From contig OZ037771.1 of the NCBI GenBank assembly GCA_964035545.1, positions 8,170,408 to 8,234,407 on the forward strand: 64,000 bases of DNA, read 5' to 3'. The position numbers and the translations under genes are program-made. This stretch comes from Bugula neritina. Taxonomy: Eukaryota > Bryozoa > Gymnolaemata > Cheilostomatida > Bugulidae. The notes under the pieces were generated by a model. The model was not told the DNA's origin. It was given only the letters and a program-made list of their open reading frames with translations, and did not search any database. Below are positions 1 through 13,400 of this stretch, one piece after another. Each line of letters opens with the position of its first letter. The first letter of the stretch is position 1.

Positions 1-841
1 GAATGCTCTAGAGTCTGGTAAATAGAGATGTGTGTTTGGGATTGAAATTTTAGAGCTCTCTACTAGATCGTTTTTTATATTTGCTCCCTAAGATTTTAAA
101 TTGATCATTTTTTCTTGTATTTTAGTTATTGAGCTAGATTATGTGCTGAGAGTCGTCACCCCTTATAGCCTAGCATAATCACTAATTAAACTCAATAACT
201 TGGGAATAATGTTCAAGCGTTTTAGAATTTTTTGAAGTAAACTGAATTTCATATTTTAAATTGTGAAAAATATATAGTGCAATTAGTACCAGGTGATCTA
301 CCTTGACACTGTATGGTAGAGTTGATTGGCGCACAACTTTGTGTCAACTAGCTACTTAGCAGTTCAATCATATACATTCTATTGCTGTTTTCTTGTACTA
401 TATATATAATTCTTAATGTGTGTAGCAGGTTTCTAGTCTCACATGTAGAAATAATCACTACAATTTTGTTTGTAAATTCATCACGGGGAATTATCTGCCC
501 AATATCACTAGCTGTATTAAATAAGCTTCTAGAAAAATTCCATATTGGTTATACTGATGTAATATAATTTTGCTACTGTATTAAAATTCACAGTAGAGTA
601 GTATGTGATATGATATGAAGATGGCATTGTTGCAGGGTATGGTACATATGTGTTAAACAAACAGACCCCAAATGAACAGATCTGGTTATCCAGCCCAGTG
701 TCCGGCCCTAAGAGATACAACTTTGTTGACAATCAGTGGATATATGCACATGATGGCTCTACTCTGCACCAACTCTTGTCATCTGAGTTGAAGTCAATTT
801 TTGATAAACATTCAGATTTTTCAACCTGTTCCTATAGTTGA
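1..841 (+). CDS. FXN: Frataxin, C-terminal exons (partial; 5' end outside the window)
   Basis: Frataxin is a mitochondrial matrix protein that binds iron and activates the cysteine desulfurase complex for Fe-S cluster assembly. The last coding exon is 636-841, entered by the acceptor ttgcag ending at 635. It encodes the frataxin hallmark [20 protein letters not shown], then SGPKRY and [10 protein letters not shown], and stops with TGA at 839-841. This is the conserved beta-sheet and C-terminal helix of the family. A probable preceding exon ends at base 17: bases 2-17 read NALES plus one base, followed by gtaaat, and the phase joins exactly to the glycine before YGTYV. That small exon is inferred (confidence about 0.6); the terminal exon is certain. 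The N-terminal transit peptide and acidic iron-binding helix lie left of the window. AATAAA motifs at 1590 and 1721 are possible poly(A) signals. Confidence 0.93.
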
Positions 842-1402
842 AATTTCAGAAATTCTACATTGATTAGTGTACATGCTTAGGTATTCAGGGTATTTATTGT
901 GTCTCTATGCTGTATTGTAGGCCATTTATGTAAAGTTGCTGTATTTTGTAGTTCCATTAAGTTTTTGTTTATTATAAAAACACATTTCATGAGGTTTTGT
1001 TTTGAAACATTATTAGGAGTTGTCTTTCATCTTCAGCTCAATAATAGGTGCAGGTATATAGGAAACATATTTTTAAAGTGAAAACTAGAAATTTGCCATT
1101 AAGTGGCGTTAACAAACAGAAAAGTCAATGGGAAAACCTTGTAAAAATATCATTTAGTAGTCATGTGGTATTCGAGCCTCACAAACAAATATTCAAACAT
1201 TTTAGTTTTTGTCTTCTTAGTGTTATCTATTCGACCTAAATGAATTTCTAGTTTTTGTTCAACATGGTAATTCAAATACATTGAATTTCATGTGTCCTTT
1301 AACTTTTTGCATAATTTCCTAAAAGGGACAGCAACGAAAAGCTCTGGCAAGTTGTCTATTGTAGAAATTTTAAATGATATAATCAATATTATGCTTTTAA
1401 TT

Positions 1403-1466
<64 letters not shown>

Positions 1467-4430
1467 CCCATTACAATATATTCTCTTGGAACTTAGGATA
1501 GAATTTGGTTGTTGTATTACTATAAACAGTGAGTTTGTATAAATACCATTTATAAACATCTTTAATATTTTGTTGATTGCATTTTAATCAATAAAATTAG
1601 TTGCATAAAATTAACCCATAATTATATTAATTTTTTTCTATCTCTTTAAACTCAACTTTAACATGGAGCATTTAGTTTATATCGCAACTCTGTTTCCACG
1701 GTGCCAGTATTTGTTGTTACAATAAAATCTCTCTACATGAGGCTAGTAATGTCTGTATGTATTTGTAAATTAAGTTATTCACTGTAGAGTGACTTGATGC
1801 TTTGTAATAGAGAATTGTATCAGCTACAGATTCTCTTAGCACATCTCAATAGCCAATCCTAAAAACCTTGGTTTGAGTTGTTCTAGCAAAAGTTTAACTA
1901 AATTTTGGCAACTTTGGCTTTTGTTAAATTAGCATGTCAAGTGGAAATTATAGGCCAGTAATTTATTCAGTTCCTGTTTTTAATTGTGGAAAAGGAAACT
2001 TAGTTTACTATTTCATACAACCACATGGAAGCCTGTCAAGATGGGTAAATTGATTGAGTTGAGTCAGAAGCCTAAATAGGGTATTTCCCCTGTGCATATA
2101 TTTGCACACATAACAGCGTTATAGATCTATAAAACAATCAGTTTTGGGCATGTTAAATAGAAATCTACAATTATATAACTGAACCCCCCTCAGCTTAACT
2201 ATGGTTAGTTGGTGAACGGAAGCTACTTGAAAGCAACTGTAGGTGAGCTGCACTGAAATCAAGTATTTAAATAGATTGCTGGGCTTTTGTATTTTATAAA
2301 GTGTTTTCGCTGTAGCGATTTGGGCCAGTAATGAAATGATCTGACTAACCAATATACTTAAACTAAACAACATAATCTCACTAGCAACTAGTCTTATACA
2401 ATATTACATTATACAAATGATTGATAAAACTGCAATAATAGTCACAGTATGGGAATAATTGTAGTAAAGTTATTAGTTAAACGACAATGTCCAGGTACAC
2501 TTGACCAAAATAAATTATTCCCAAAAAATAGAAATCTTGTGGAGGAATTTTGCATGTCTTATCAACTGGCATTATAGAAGTTGTCTGCCTGCAACGAGAA
2601 GTCGGATGCACCTTGTAGCCCAATTCCAAAAATAACTCAACACTCACTTTAAACGAACAAATGTTGCTTTTTTAAATGACAGAAGAAGCGGAGCAAGTCC
2701 ATGCAGAACTTGATATATAGATCAACTCTTTGAGAAATAGCAGAAATTGCTTGAATTAATCTATTGCATGTCTGGTTAGTGGGCAGTTACTGCTATGTAA
2801 TGATTACCACTCGATAGCTGACAACTCCCTTATTGCAACACGATACAGCAGAGCTGTTGAGCCGATGAGTCGGAATGATTATTTACCTACAGTGTGAATG
2901 TACCGAGTGAAGATAGCAATCACTGAAATGTATACATCTTGTATTCCTTTTCAGTGATAACCACTATTATGCCATCATGCTACATGCCTGCTGCATAAAG
3001 TCGCATGAGCTAAAGGTGAAATGGGGCAATTATTACCCAGAATCCTCAGTGAAATATGATGCCTTATTTGAATAAGTTATGCTGATGCTTGAATGGTTGT
3101 GAACTGAAGTGTAATGGTTGTAGTAAGCAGTAGTAAACTTGAGCTAGTTGCGTAACAAGAGCTTTTAATTTATCTAATATACTGCGTGTATATTCACACT
3201 TGAAGCTCTCTTCTAAGAATATCTGTGTCACATGAGCTACCATAACAACAAATTTGATGCAGCTTTGTAAAACGCAAAACAAAAATTAATAATAAAATTT
3301 TTTAGTTTTATATTTTGAGGAAATTAATACTTTGACTGGGCTATTATATAAGCTGTTGCTTCTGAAATAATATTTTAGCAAAGAAATTGTTCAGCATACA
3401 AATATCTGGGCATACATGAGAACTCCATCCACATAGTTATTAAGAGATTAGCAGTTCAAATCAAGGAAACAGCATGGGCAGGAGTCTCAGCATTTCCTTG
3501 TTTCCTGTTTCCTTTCTTGCAGCGTAATTAGAAGAGACAGCATATATATGACAGGACGCTGATGTTGGCAGCTCTACCAACCTAACAAAATAAAGCTAAT
3601 ATTAAAACAATATACATGATTACATGCTTCAAGGGCTGCCATGTAAAACATAAGGTTAACCCATTCAGCTGGGCATATCAGTTGATTGTTAGTGTGTCAG
3701 GAGAGTTGGTAAGAAGGACTAAAGGTTCATGGTGAACAGTGATAGTAACTGTGATCAACATTTAACAGGTAGCTGTAATGCATTACTGCTTTATTTGCTA
3801 AGTTTACTAAATGTAAGTTTAAAATTATAATTTATCTTTGACCAGCCATTCATTAAAATAATTGTATTAATGATGTGGCCTTCTAATTCTTTACCACTAC
3901 AAAAATAAAGTTAATCTTTTTGTCTCTTCCATGAATTGACACATCTGCAGTAATTAGATACTGGATAGTTGGCGCCTGTTACTGTATATAATTATTTTTG
4001 TTTAGGTTTTATAATTAGATTTTCATTAAAATACATGCGACTTCCACATTAGCTTAACGATCTTTGCTTGCGGTTTGGTGTTACAATGCTTATGTTAATA
4101 AGACCATTCAGTCTTACAACTTTTTGCTAAGGACCATACAATAGCGTTACGTCAAATATCGCAGATTTTCTGTTAGATATGGACCAATCGAATTGTTAAC
4201 TTTTTACGCATCACCAGGTACATTGCATTGTCTGAAAAACATAATACACACAAAGGCATTTACTACTCGCATTTGCATATAAGACTGCAAAAACGTACCT
4301 CGGAGTAATCAAAGCTCTCTTTTTACAAATTTGAAGAAGAGACTGGTTGAAGCAGTTGAGAAGCTACGTGAAGACATACAGAAGCATCTCCAAGATAGAG
4401 ATACACTAACTTATCTAGCGTCACATACCC
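842..4430. other. Intergenic DNA between FXN and the tetraspan gene
   Basis: This is AT-rich, non-coding sequence. It should include the FXN 3' UTR on the left and the promoter of the tetraspan gene on the right. Open frames here are short, unconserved in appearance and not flanked by convincing splice sites. Apart from the AT dinucleotide run at 1405-1464 I see no gene or mobile element. Confidence 0.6.
1405..1464. repeat. (AT)n microsatellite, about 30 units
   Basis: An uninterrupted alternating AT tract of about 60 bases lies downstream of FXN, probably in or just beyond its 3' UTR. Such runs are length-variable and can extrude cruciforms. Its exact length in the assembly is uncertain. 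Confidence 0.97.
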
Positions 4431-7400
4431 ATGGCCGCTGAACACACTCAACCCCCCATCGTGCTGTCACAGTCTCCAGAATTGGAACCTTCTAGAACTA
4501 CAATCCCACAATGCTCAGCATCCATAGAGCACAGCAGCATGAAGAGATACTCTAAACTTCAAGTCAGATCTGTTTGGGGGTAAGTGTCTAAAGTATCTGC
4601 AGATATAATAGTTTTATGCTGTCTTCAGTCATAGTAATGCTAAAAGGGGGTTACGGCACCAGCAAACACAAGGCCAGCGGTTCAAATCCCATTGAAGGCA
4701 TTAGTGATGCTAGCCAGATCATTCAGTCATAATGCTCCTTTGTCACAACAGCAAAGAATTCCTCAGCCAGCTTAACAAAAACATCAGGGGCTCTCATAGG
4801 GATGGTGACTATTATATACCTACATAAGAGTTGCAGTAAAACTAAACAATGAGTGGTGCTTTGGTCACGTACAACACTTCTTGTAAGATTAGTAGTACCA
4901 GTTTGTAATATACAACCTTCAGCACACTTGTACTTTAATGAAGTTGACACCAATACAGACATTGCATGGCAAACCATTCACCTGTGCATTGAAACCACCC
5001 CCAGTGAGCGTTTGAGCGGTCAGAGGTCTGCTAGATTTCAGAATTATTTTTAAAAGATTTGAGATTTTCAAGCACCAAAAGGTCCAATCCACATGTCAAC
5101 CCAACACTGTTTATGACAAAATTTTGAAATTTTTTTAAAAACTTGCTGCTCAAGTAATAATAGTTATGTTTATACATTTACAAATGCAATGTGGGCAACA
5201 GATAATACATATAATGTTTGTTATAGAACAGATATTGAGCCTCTCCTGATATTATCCATCATCGTTGTTATTTCTTAATAGTTCTTTTATTCTCTGCTTC
5301 CTGCCAACCATTATTCAGACATGTAATTACTTTTACAGTCTTTCTGTAACACAACTAATCTCTGGCCTACTAGCCATGGTGTCCGGAATTACCATAATTC
5401 TCACCAACCAGCACTCTCACACCACCTACACCACTGCCAACTCTTACCTGGCCACCCCTGTATGGGTGGGGCTGGCTATAGCTGTCACGGGTGCCGTAGG
5501 CATGTGTGCGGCAAAGAAATCTAGCTTATATTTGGTATGTATGCTGATAAGTAGAAGAATATTACATTCATAGCATGATAACTACCACTAGCTGTATAGT
5601 ATCCCATCTGGTGCATATATAATAGTATAGCAGGGCTGGATGCATAGATATACTATGTTTGAAGGATACACTTTATAAACATTGTCACTGTGTATTACAC
5701 ACACTGTGCATATAATATAACATTATTCCTAAATTAACGGCATTATGCATGCATGCGTGATTATTGCAGTGGCTGGTAAATATGACATTTTGCCAGGGCA
5801 GAATTCGAAGCCACCCTCTTCTGGTATGCACTTGATTAGCTGGCATTGTGAAGCAAACACAACATAGGGTAGAGTGCAGACCTTACTTAGTTTAGAGAGA
5901 AACTCTTCCAGTTCTATGCTAGAACAGCATACAATACTGTGACACTTGTTTATGTTGATGGGCTGAAAACCACTCATCAAACAGCAATAGGAAAATAAAT
6001 GTATTGAGAAAATAAACATAAGTAGCCAACGGCAAGAAATAGGCATACCAACAGTTTATATGGATTTCACCCTAAACATGTATAGCTTATAGACTACATA
6101 CTCCATGCCATTTTTTAGGAATGTGTATGTTGGTTGACTGCTAGGTCTGTGTAGGAAAGTTTATATCTTACAAGCAAGCATGTGGCCCTGAATTTAAAAG
6201 CCTCTGTGAGCAAATGGGGTAACATAAGTGCTTATTTGACCAACACCCAGGCTTTGTTATAGTTTCTTGAAAAAGATTTTACCTATTAGCTGCAGTGGCA
6301 TGCCCTTCTAGAATAGACTATATGCATCTAGTAGCCTATTTGGCTAAAATTTGTTCTATACAGCATACCTTTGTCTATTATAACAAATAGAATAATGTAT
6401 TCATGAAATATAGACAATAGATGGTAAAAAAATGTCAAATAGAAAACTAATTTTATAGGAAATAACTGTCATTTATCATAAAATAATGTGCTCACATTTG
6501 TGCATATTATAATATTATGTAAATTCAATTATATTTTTACATACTCAAAGCCCCAATGATAGCTGAACCAAACTATTTTTGTATCGAGTGTCAAATGATG
6601 TGCAGAAATCATACTTTTGGATATTTTGGCATCACCCTGCATGGTGTATATTTCAAATTAGTTTAATGATTTACTGTGTGAACCCTATCATATACCTCCA
6701 CTTGAAATCACTAAACCTATAGAGCAGAATTCTTACCTGAATGATTCAAGGCCTGGCCACACACTCCTGAGAATCATATGAAATCATCTATTTGACATGA
6801 AAACACAAATGTACGATCAAATTTGAGGGAATTCAAACGAAATCGTCTTTGTTGGGTGCACCCAACAAAGACGATGGACGAAAAATCGCAATTAACGATA
6901 AGCACCATTTGATTGGTCAGTAGAGTTTTAGCAACAGTAATTATTTCATTTCTACCATGTTTCTCTGTTTGGCAATTTTCTGCTGTTTGTATCTTGTGCA
7001 AGACTCATTCACAGACTATTTATTATGTGTTTCGTCTGACGAGTGTGTGACTGGTCATAGCGAGCCTTTACTCATTGTGAACCCAACTCTTGTTATTGAA
7101 ACAATCCATCAGCTACTTCTACCTTCTGGTTTCCTTTCCTTTAACATCAGATTTATATGCAATATAATGCAGCTTTGGAGTGTATAACTATGCTGGAACT
7201 ACAGTAGGAGTAGACTTCTACTAGAATAATTGGTTGCAATAACAATAAATAGAGTAATGCCTGGGCTTCTTTGAGTAAAAAGAGTTGGAATTATATAATA
7301 ATAAAGGCTAAGGTATATTTAAATCAACATAATATTATTTTCCTTCCCTTGTCCTATTGGTCTTCATAGATTACTAACCTCTCTTGTAGTAATTATTTTA

Positions 7401-9053
7401 CCCTTTAAAACCTTAAAAACAAGTGAAAATTATAATATAAGTCAATTTTTTTTATTGTAGATATTTGCCTCTATGGTGTGCAATATGATTGCAGTGAACT
7501 GTGTAATCGTGCTGCTGTTTGTAACAGCTCCATCTGTCATTAAGAATTCTCCTCCATGCTACTTAGGCAGCGTCTACTATAGAGCTCGCTACCACCCAGC
7601 TGACTGCTCTATTGTAAGTCAGCACGTTATGTAATTGGCAGCGAGTCACTCAACGCAATGTAGCTGCTGCAGTACCTTCTTACATTCTTCAGCTCTAATG
7701 ATGCATCAATACAATTAATACATGATATATTATATAGTTAATATTTAATTTATTGTAGTATCCAACTTTTTTACTTATAACCGCAAATTGTTTAAAAACC
7801 ATTGAGCCTGTATCATACTTTCAGCAAAGTAAAGGCGTAGTTTTGTGCAGTTACATATTATGGTAGTTATAAACAATCATTAAGGTATAAAACCTAATAG
7901 ATACAATGCAAAAACAGGATAATTGAAGTATAGTTATGGGTACAGTAGTGTATTGTGGTTTACGCTTAAATTTGTACTGGTGTAATAATTTTATAGGATG
8001 AGCATTTGCTGCTGGGCATGGAAGCTATATTGTTGGTAATATGTTTCATTCAGTTCATATCAACTGTTATCTGCTCTGCCATTGGATTTGCAGTTGTCTG
8101 CTGCAAGTTCACTCAACAAAATCGGCCAATGGTAAGTTGTTTCAGTATATAATATCTTTATTTCATATTTGAAAAGGTTTGTTGGCACATATTTCTGGAT
8201 TGCTGGCAGAATTATTTTTGAAAATTGAGTTAATAGGATTATTTTTGCCAAATATTTAGCACAAAATTTATTTCCAAATGCCAACTTTTCAACAAAATGC
8301 ATTGTTTACCAATGACTTCCAGCATTTAAAGTACTGAAAGTGTCATATTTTTATCAACATATTAATAAAACTGTTTACATATATGTTCATATATAGCTGC
8401 ATATTGTAGTATATTGATGTGTTTCAGGCTCACTATCCCACAGCTAGCGACACTTCACATGTGATTTATCATTCTCATTTCACACCACAAAATCAACAAA
8501 ATTTGGCAGGCATATACTTTCAAGGTACGCTAACAAGTCTATTTATCTACAATAGTAACTATAAATAAATGATACTGTGAAGACCTAACTTTTCTTTAGA
8601 AAACCTGACCTTGTTTTTTGGACCTATATACTAAAACCTAGCAATGCCTTGCTGTTGCAAAGAGAGCATTCCAGCCATCTGATTAGTTTTGTTAATGCTG
8701 ACAACTTCAATTCAAGAACACATTAAGGAAACTGCTGTTTGTTGCTGTCAAAACATTTCCTTGTCAACACTAGGCATATGCATATCAACATTTAATGCTG
8801 TCCAACTTTCCCATCAGTGTCATGTTCATTGTCTCTATTGGATGCATTTATGTTAGCAGCACAATTATTCTCTGTTGGAGTAAACATTGCTTTAGTCGAC
8901 AGGTTAAGATTTCATGCAGTAGTTTAACTATTTTCAGAGAGAGGCTACCCTGCCCCAGCGCCTCCATACTTCTACGAGTCAGCAGGTCAGAATAGTGTCA
9001 GTGTTGAGAAACCACCTCAATATGACTCGCTGGACTTCAGCCAAGACTGTTGA
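4431..9053 (+). CDS. Four-transmembrane protein, CD20/MS4A-like family (complete)
   Basis: Six exons fit in phase: 4431-4579, 5339-5534, 7461-7613, 7997-8131, 8428-8524 and 8938-9053, giving 281 codons plus TGA. All introns are GT-AG. The start is the first in-frame ATG of exon 1, and exon 1 ends in a perfect gtaagt. Residues 1-48 are a polar, cytoplasmic-looking N-terminus. Four hydrophobic segments lie at about 50-72, 90-108, 116-142 and 175-200. Between TM3 and TM4 is a loop with two cysteines (PPCYLG and ADCSI). The tail is rich in proline and tyrosine (YPAPAPPYFY, then EKPPQYDSL) and could bind WW or SH2/SH3 partners. Closely spaced TM1 and TM2, the SGLLAMVSG helix and a short lysine turn after TM2 (AAKKSS) recall CD20-like (MS4A/TMEM176) proteins. 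Claudin-like or sarcospan-like tetraspans are alternatives. Function is unknown. Confidence 0.78.
4643..4830 (+). mobile_element. Diverged copy of a tRNA-derived SINE
   Basis: The copy lies in intron 1 of the tetraspan gene. A Pol III B-box-like GGTTCAAATCC is at about 4679-4689. It is followed by the same body as the copies near 17.6, 31.0 and 48.2 kb: a GGCATTAGTGATG segment, CAGTCATAATGCTCC, and the 3' end CTCATAGGGATGGTGACTAT. The A-box region is degraded, so this is an old copy. Confidence 0.75.
6842..6875. repeat. Perfect 34-bp palindrome
   Basis: The 17-base arm ATCGTCTTTGTTGGGTG is followed at once by its exact reverse complement with no spacer. It lies in intron 2 of the tetraspan gene (5535-7460). 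It could be the core of a MITE-like foldback element, but I could not find longer terminal repeats around it. Confidence 0.95.
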
Positions 9054-10483
9054 GGAGAGAGCTAATGCAGGCTAGGCTGTGTACATATCACAATCATACC
9101 ATAATCACTACTTATGCTGGTCACATGATCACATCTGCACATTTGGAAGACCAGAGATCGCTAGGTGACTGAACATAAGAGCTAGAGATGGCCGACAGCA
9201 TAATATGTTACTTAAATACAGCACCATCTTAATATATGCTATAGCTGCAACATATGAACTTACAATAAATTGCAGTCGACTTTTTATTATTTTCATTATG
9301 AAAAGCACACTGTTAGTGAAAGAAGATATCGTAATTTTCTTGCACAAATTTAACATAATTTTCAAACTTATATGTACAGTATATTTTAATACACTATTTA
9401 CTTCTTATACTAAAACTAAGACCAATAATAATATTTATATGTCAATTACCTACATACATGTTGCTACAAATCATACTAATATATATTATAATTATGCATT
9501 TTCAGGCAGAGTCTATATTTACCACATAATATGATGACCACCACTATTATGCAATGGCCCAATATTTTCAAGGGCAAAGGTTTGATTGTAAAAATATCTG
9601 GTCCCAGAAAAAGACATGAGAACAAAGATGTTAGCTGCCCAGAGTTAGCAATACTGTAGAAGTTAGATAGAAGAAAATATTATAGAGAAAAAATAATACA
9701 ATATACCAACTATAAGTTAGAGTGAGCCTATGCATCTGCTCCACAATAGTCTATTAACATAAATTGTGTGATCCTATCACCTAAGCTCAAATTAATGAAG
9801 AATAATGATATAATAATTGTTTAGTCAAAATTACAATTTTACAACTAAAACCTACTTGAAGCCAGTGATTACTAATTGAAAAACTCAACTCCACATTTTT
9901 GCCAATAAAGTAATAAACAAAAGCTCTAAAAACTAAGTTCAAAGGTCACAAAAGTGAAGCTGTACAAGAATATAGCTTACAAGAAATATGTACGCAAAAA
10001 TTAAACTGTTCCAAAATTCTCATGCAATACTGCAATAAATTAAGATGGACGGGTAAAAAGCAGCTGACAAAAGTGTCTAAATTCAGGAAACAAGTACCCA
10101 ACTGTTTCAAGAATGAAAATGTAAAGAGGACTTCAAAATAATAGTAGTTGTTTACTCCTACACTGCCTGACTCAGTCTGAATATAAATACAATGTTTCTC
10201 ATAAACACTTTTACACAGCTGAGCTGTTACACTATTGACTGTTGATTGAAACTAAAAACTTAATCATAATTTGAGAAGCAAATCTTGTGATTAAATTAAA
10301 CCAATGAAGACAAAAAATACAAGTACAAGGTGGGTGAGATCAGATAGAGGGTTTGATATTCCGGTTTCCTTCAACTCAACAAAATCTATAACACTCAACC
10401 CGTGCCAACAACTCTTTAGTCAAAGCTGATTCGCTCCAACATATTCACATCTCCCTGTGCTTCCTAGAGCATCTCTCTTCAGA
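9054..10483. other. Convergent intergenic region with 3' UTRs
   Basis: This lies between the stop of the tetraspan gene (+) and the stop of KDM6A (-). It should contain both 3' UTRs. A plus-strand AATAAA is at 9264-9269 and a minus-strand AATAAA (TTTATT on +) is at 9283-9288. The open frame of about 109 codons at 9205-9534 is AT-rich and resembles nothing I know. No other gene is visible. Confidence 0.55.
9264..9288. terminator. Candidate convergent poly(A) signals
   Basis: AATAAA on the plus strand at 9264-9269 lies 211 bases after the tetraspan stop codon. Nineteen bases on, TTTATT at 9283-9288 is an AATAAA for the minus-strand KDM6A transcript and would give it a 3' UTR of about 1.2 kb. 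Both are common hexamers in AT-rich DNA, so their use is inferred. Confidence 0.35.
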
Positions 10484-13400
10484 TCAATGTACCGCCTGCA
10501 ATTACAAATAATACAGTATTGAACATCATATCGTTAATCAAATATGAGGTTTTGTTAGTGAACAATGCAGCCCTCTACTGTAATCACTCCTGCGGCCAGT
10601 AGAAGGGGTAGAGCATGAGCTAACTTCAACACAAAACATTGCCTATTCAGGAATAAATCAAACAGTCACAAGTGCTGAGTGAAGCAAAGAATGCCTTTCA
10701 AGACAAACAGTGTCAACACATTTATCATTTGAAGTTTTAAAAGAGCTGAAAGAAACGCGCTGACTGACCCCGACAGCACTGGAAGCATACAGACCTGAGG
10801 TGTGGATGGTTGAGGGTTGAACGTGAGCAGAGAGTGGACAACTTCTGACACAGCACTTTCAGGTTGTAGTTCATAGCTGTCATAGGTTTGGGAGAGAGAG
10901 TCGGTGAGATGTTCTCTTAGGATGACGAATCCATCTAGTACTACAACATATAAGATGTACATCTAGTACTACAACATATAAGATATACATCTAGTACTAC
11001 AACATATAAGATATACACCTAGTACTACAACATATAAGATATACATCTAGTACTACAACATATAAAATATACATCTAATACTACAACATATAAGAGATAC
11101 ATCTAGTACTACAACATATAGGAGATACATCTAGTACTACAACATATAAGATATATATCTAGTACTACAACATATAAGATATACATCTAGTACTGTAACA
11201 TATAAGAGGTACATCTAGTACTACAAGATATAAGAGATACATCCAGTACTACAAGATATAAGAGATACATCTAGTACTGTAACATATAAGAGGTACATCT
11301 AGTACTACAAGATATAAGAGATACATCCAGTACTACAAGATATGAGATACATCTAGTACTGTAACATATAAGAGGTACATCTAGTACTACAACATAGAAG
11401 AGGTGATGTGCAGATCTAAGAATTCATTTTGACACTATTTTATTTGTTAATATATTTTTCACACCAAATGAACTCAGCAAGTATCTAATGCTATCATAAG
11501 GAAGTGCTGGTGACAGAAGACCTTCAAATATACATTCTATAAATAAATAGTGAAACGAGTAACTTTAACACATGGAAACTCTGCATTGCATTTTATGCGG
11601 TATTACTGGCTACCTGAACAAATAAAATACAAATGCAGCGTCTTGCAAAAATAAATCTCATCTCAATATGACTCAATGTACAAGAAGTGTGCTTTTTAGG
11701 CTTATACTTATACTCAAAACTGTTAAATAATTGTTTTCATAAGCATGTCAAAATCTCTACACTTGAACATAATTATATAAATATATAATATATTCTACTA
11801 GACACAGCTAAAACAATTGAACAAATTTTAAAATGCTTAACTTCCGCACATGTTTCTTTCAATGAAGAGGTTGTGAATGATATTATAATGTTTGTAGTTC
11901 TACTACTAGAACATAGCAGTATCAACACAACATGTTAATGGTACTGTACATCATATATACTACCAGTCCAGTAAAACCTATACTTATTAGACTGAGAAAT
12001 TGCTGATTTGAAAAGGTAACTTACTTGGGGATATTTTAAGCGCACAGTCTATGCAGTAGACGACGTGCTGTTTCTCCACCTCTCTCACAAACAGAATGTT
12101 GAAGACCTCCAGCTAAACAGAATATGCAGTTATAAATTATAGCAGATAAACTCCATTGAATGAAGTTATACAATACTATGACACATCATCCACTACTATG
12201 ACATTACACACTATTATGATACATTATACAATGTTATGACAAATTATTTAGTACTATTACACATTATATAATACTATGACACATTACATACTATTATGAC
12301 ACATCATACAATACTATGACACATTACACAATACTATGACACATCATACAATACTATGAAACATTATACAATACCATGACACATTATACAATACTATGAC
12401 ACATCATACAGTACAATAATGCAGAGTATACTATAGAAACATGTGTAGTAGTGTAAATGTCAACACTGCGTACATACACACCTCACAGCTGAAACAGTAG
12501 TGAGGCGCGTCTTCATCCTGTCTACCATGCCACACGATGTGCTTCCCTTTAGTAGACATGAGATTCTCAATTCTCCCTGTATGTTGGAGAGACTTCATAC
12601 ACACATACCTGCAGTAATACAGCAAGAGTGAACACAACTGTGTGTGAGAGAGATTGTGATCCTGCATACTGATATTGACATAGATAGAGATTACCAAGTT
12701 TTATTACGACTAAATTGTACATATGAAACACCACACACATGACCAAAATAAATAAAACATAAATAAATAAAGATTCATTACAGAGCTCTATTCTATTACA
12801 ATATGCAATATTTATTAACTTAACAATTTATATACCCAATTTATTGAGTAAAAACAAATAAAAATTATTCATAGTTTTACGATAAAATTAATATTAACAT
12901 TTAACTGTTAGCTACTCACAAATATAATTGTTACTACTTACTGATTATATAAGTATATTATTTCAAACTACATTTAGTATATGTACTAAAGAAGTGGAGT
13001 TGCAACATGTCCTAACGATTCTATCAATTTGACAAACAAATAATTTGAATAATTTTTTCAAGAGAAAGTTGTTATTTTCTATAGTTTTGAGCCAGAAATA
13101 AATTTTACACAAGTATTATACTATGGCTGAATGCTTAGACTAGCTGTCAAACGTCTTCTATCTATTACAACCATATAGCTTAGAAATTTATGTGAAAAAG
13201 TATTACAGATTCAGGTTTTTCTCAATGTATGTTTTAATCTGCCCGCAATCTACACACGCACAAACATATTGGAAGACATGACATTATTAGTCTCAATACT
13301 TAGCAGACCATCGAGTTAGCATATAAGAGGTCAGCAACAAAACAGCTTTCATACTCATTCATTCACACTCTGCTCTACCACAGTGTTTAAAAAATGTACC

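Noticed and set aside
5729-6046. A 105-codon antisense gene inside intron 2 of the tetraspan gene
   Set aside because: No recognisable motif beyond a hydrophobic start, no splice or promoter support, and chance frames of this size occur elsewhere in the introns.
9205-9534. A 109-codon protein gene
   Set aside because: AT-rich frame with no family resemblance, overlapped by a similar frame on the other strand and lying in 3' UTR territory.
10935-12425. CRISPR-like array
   Set aside because: Repeats are directly tandem with no unique spacers, and the genome is clearly eukaryotic.
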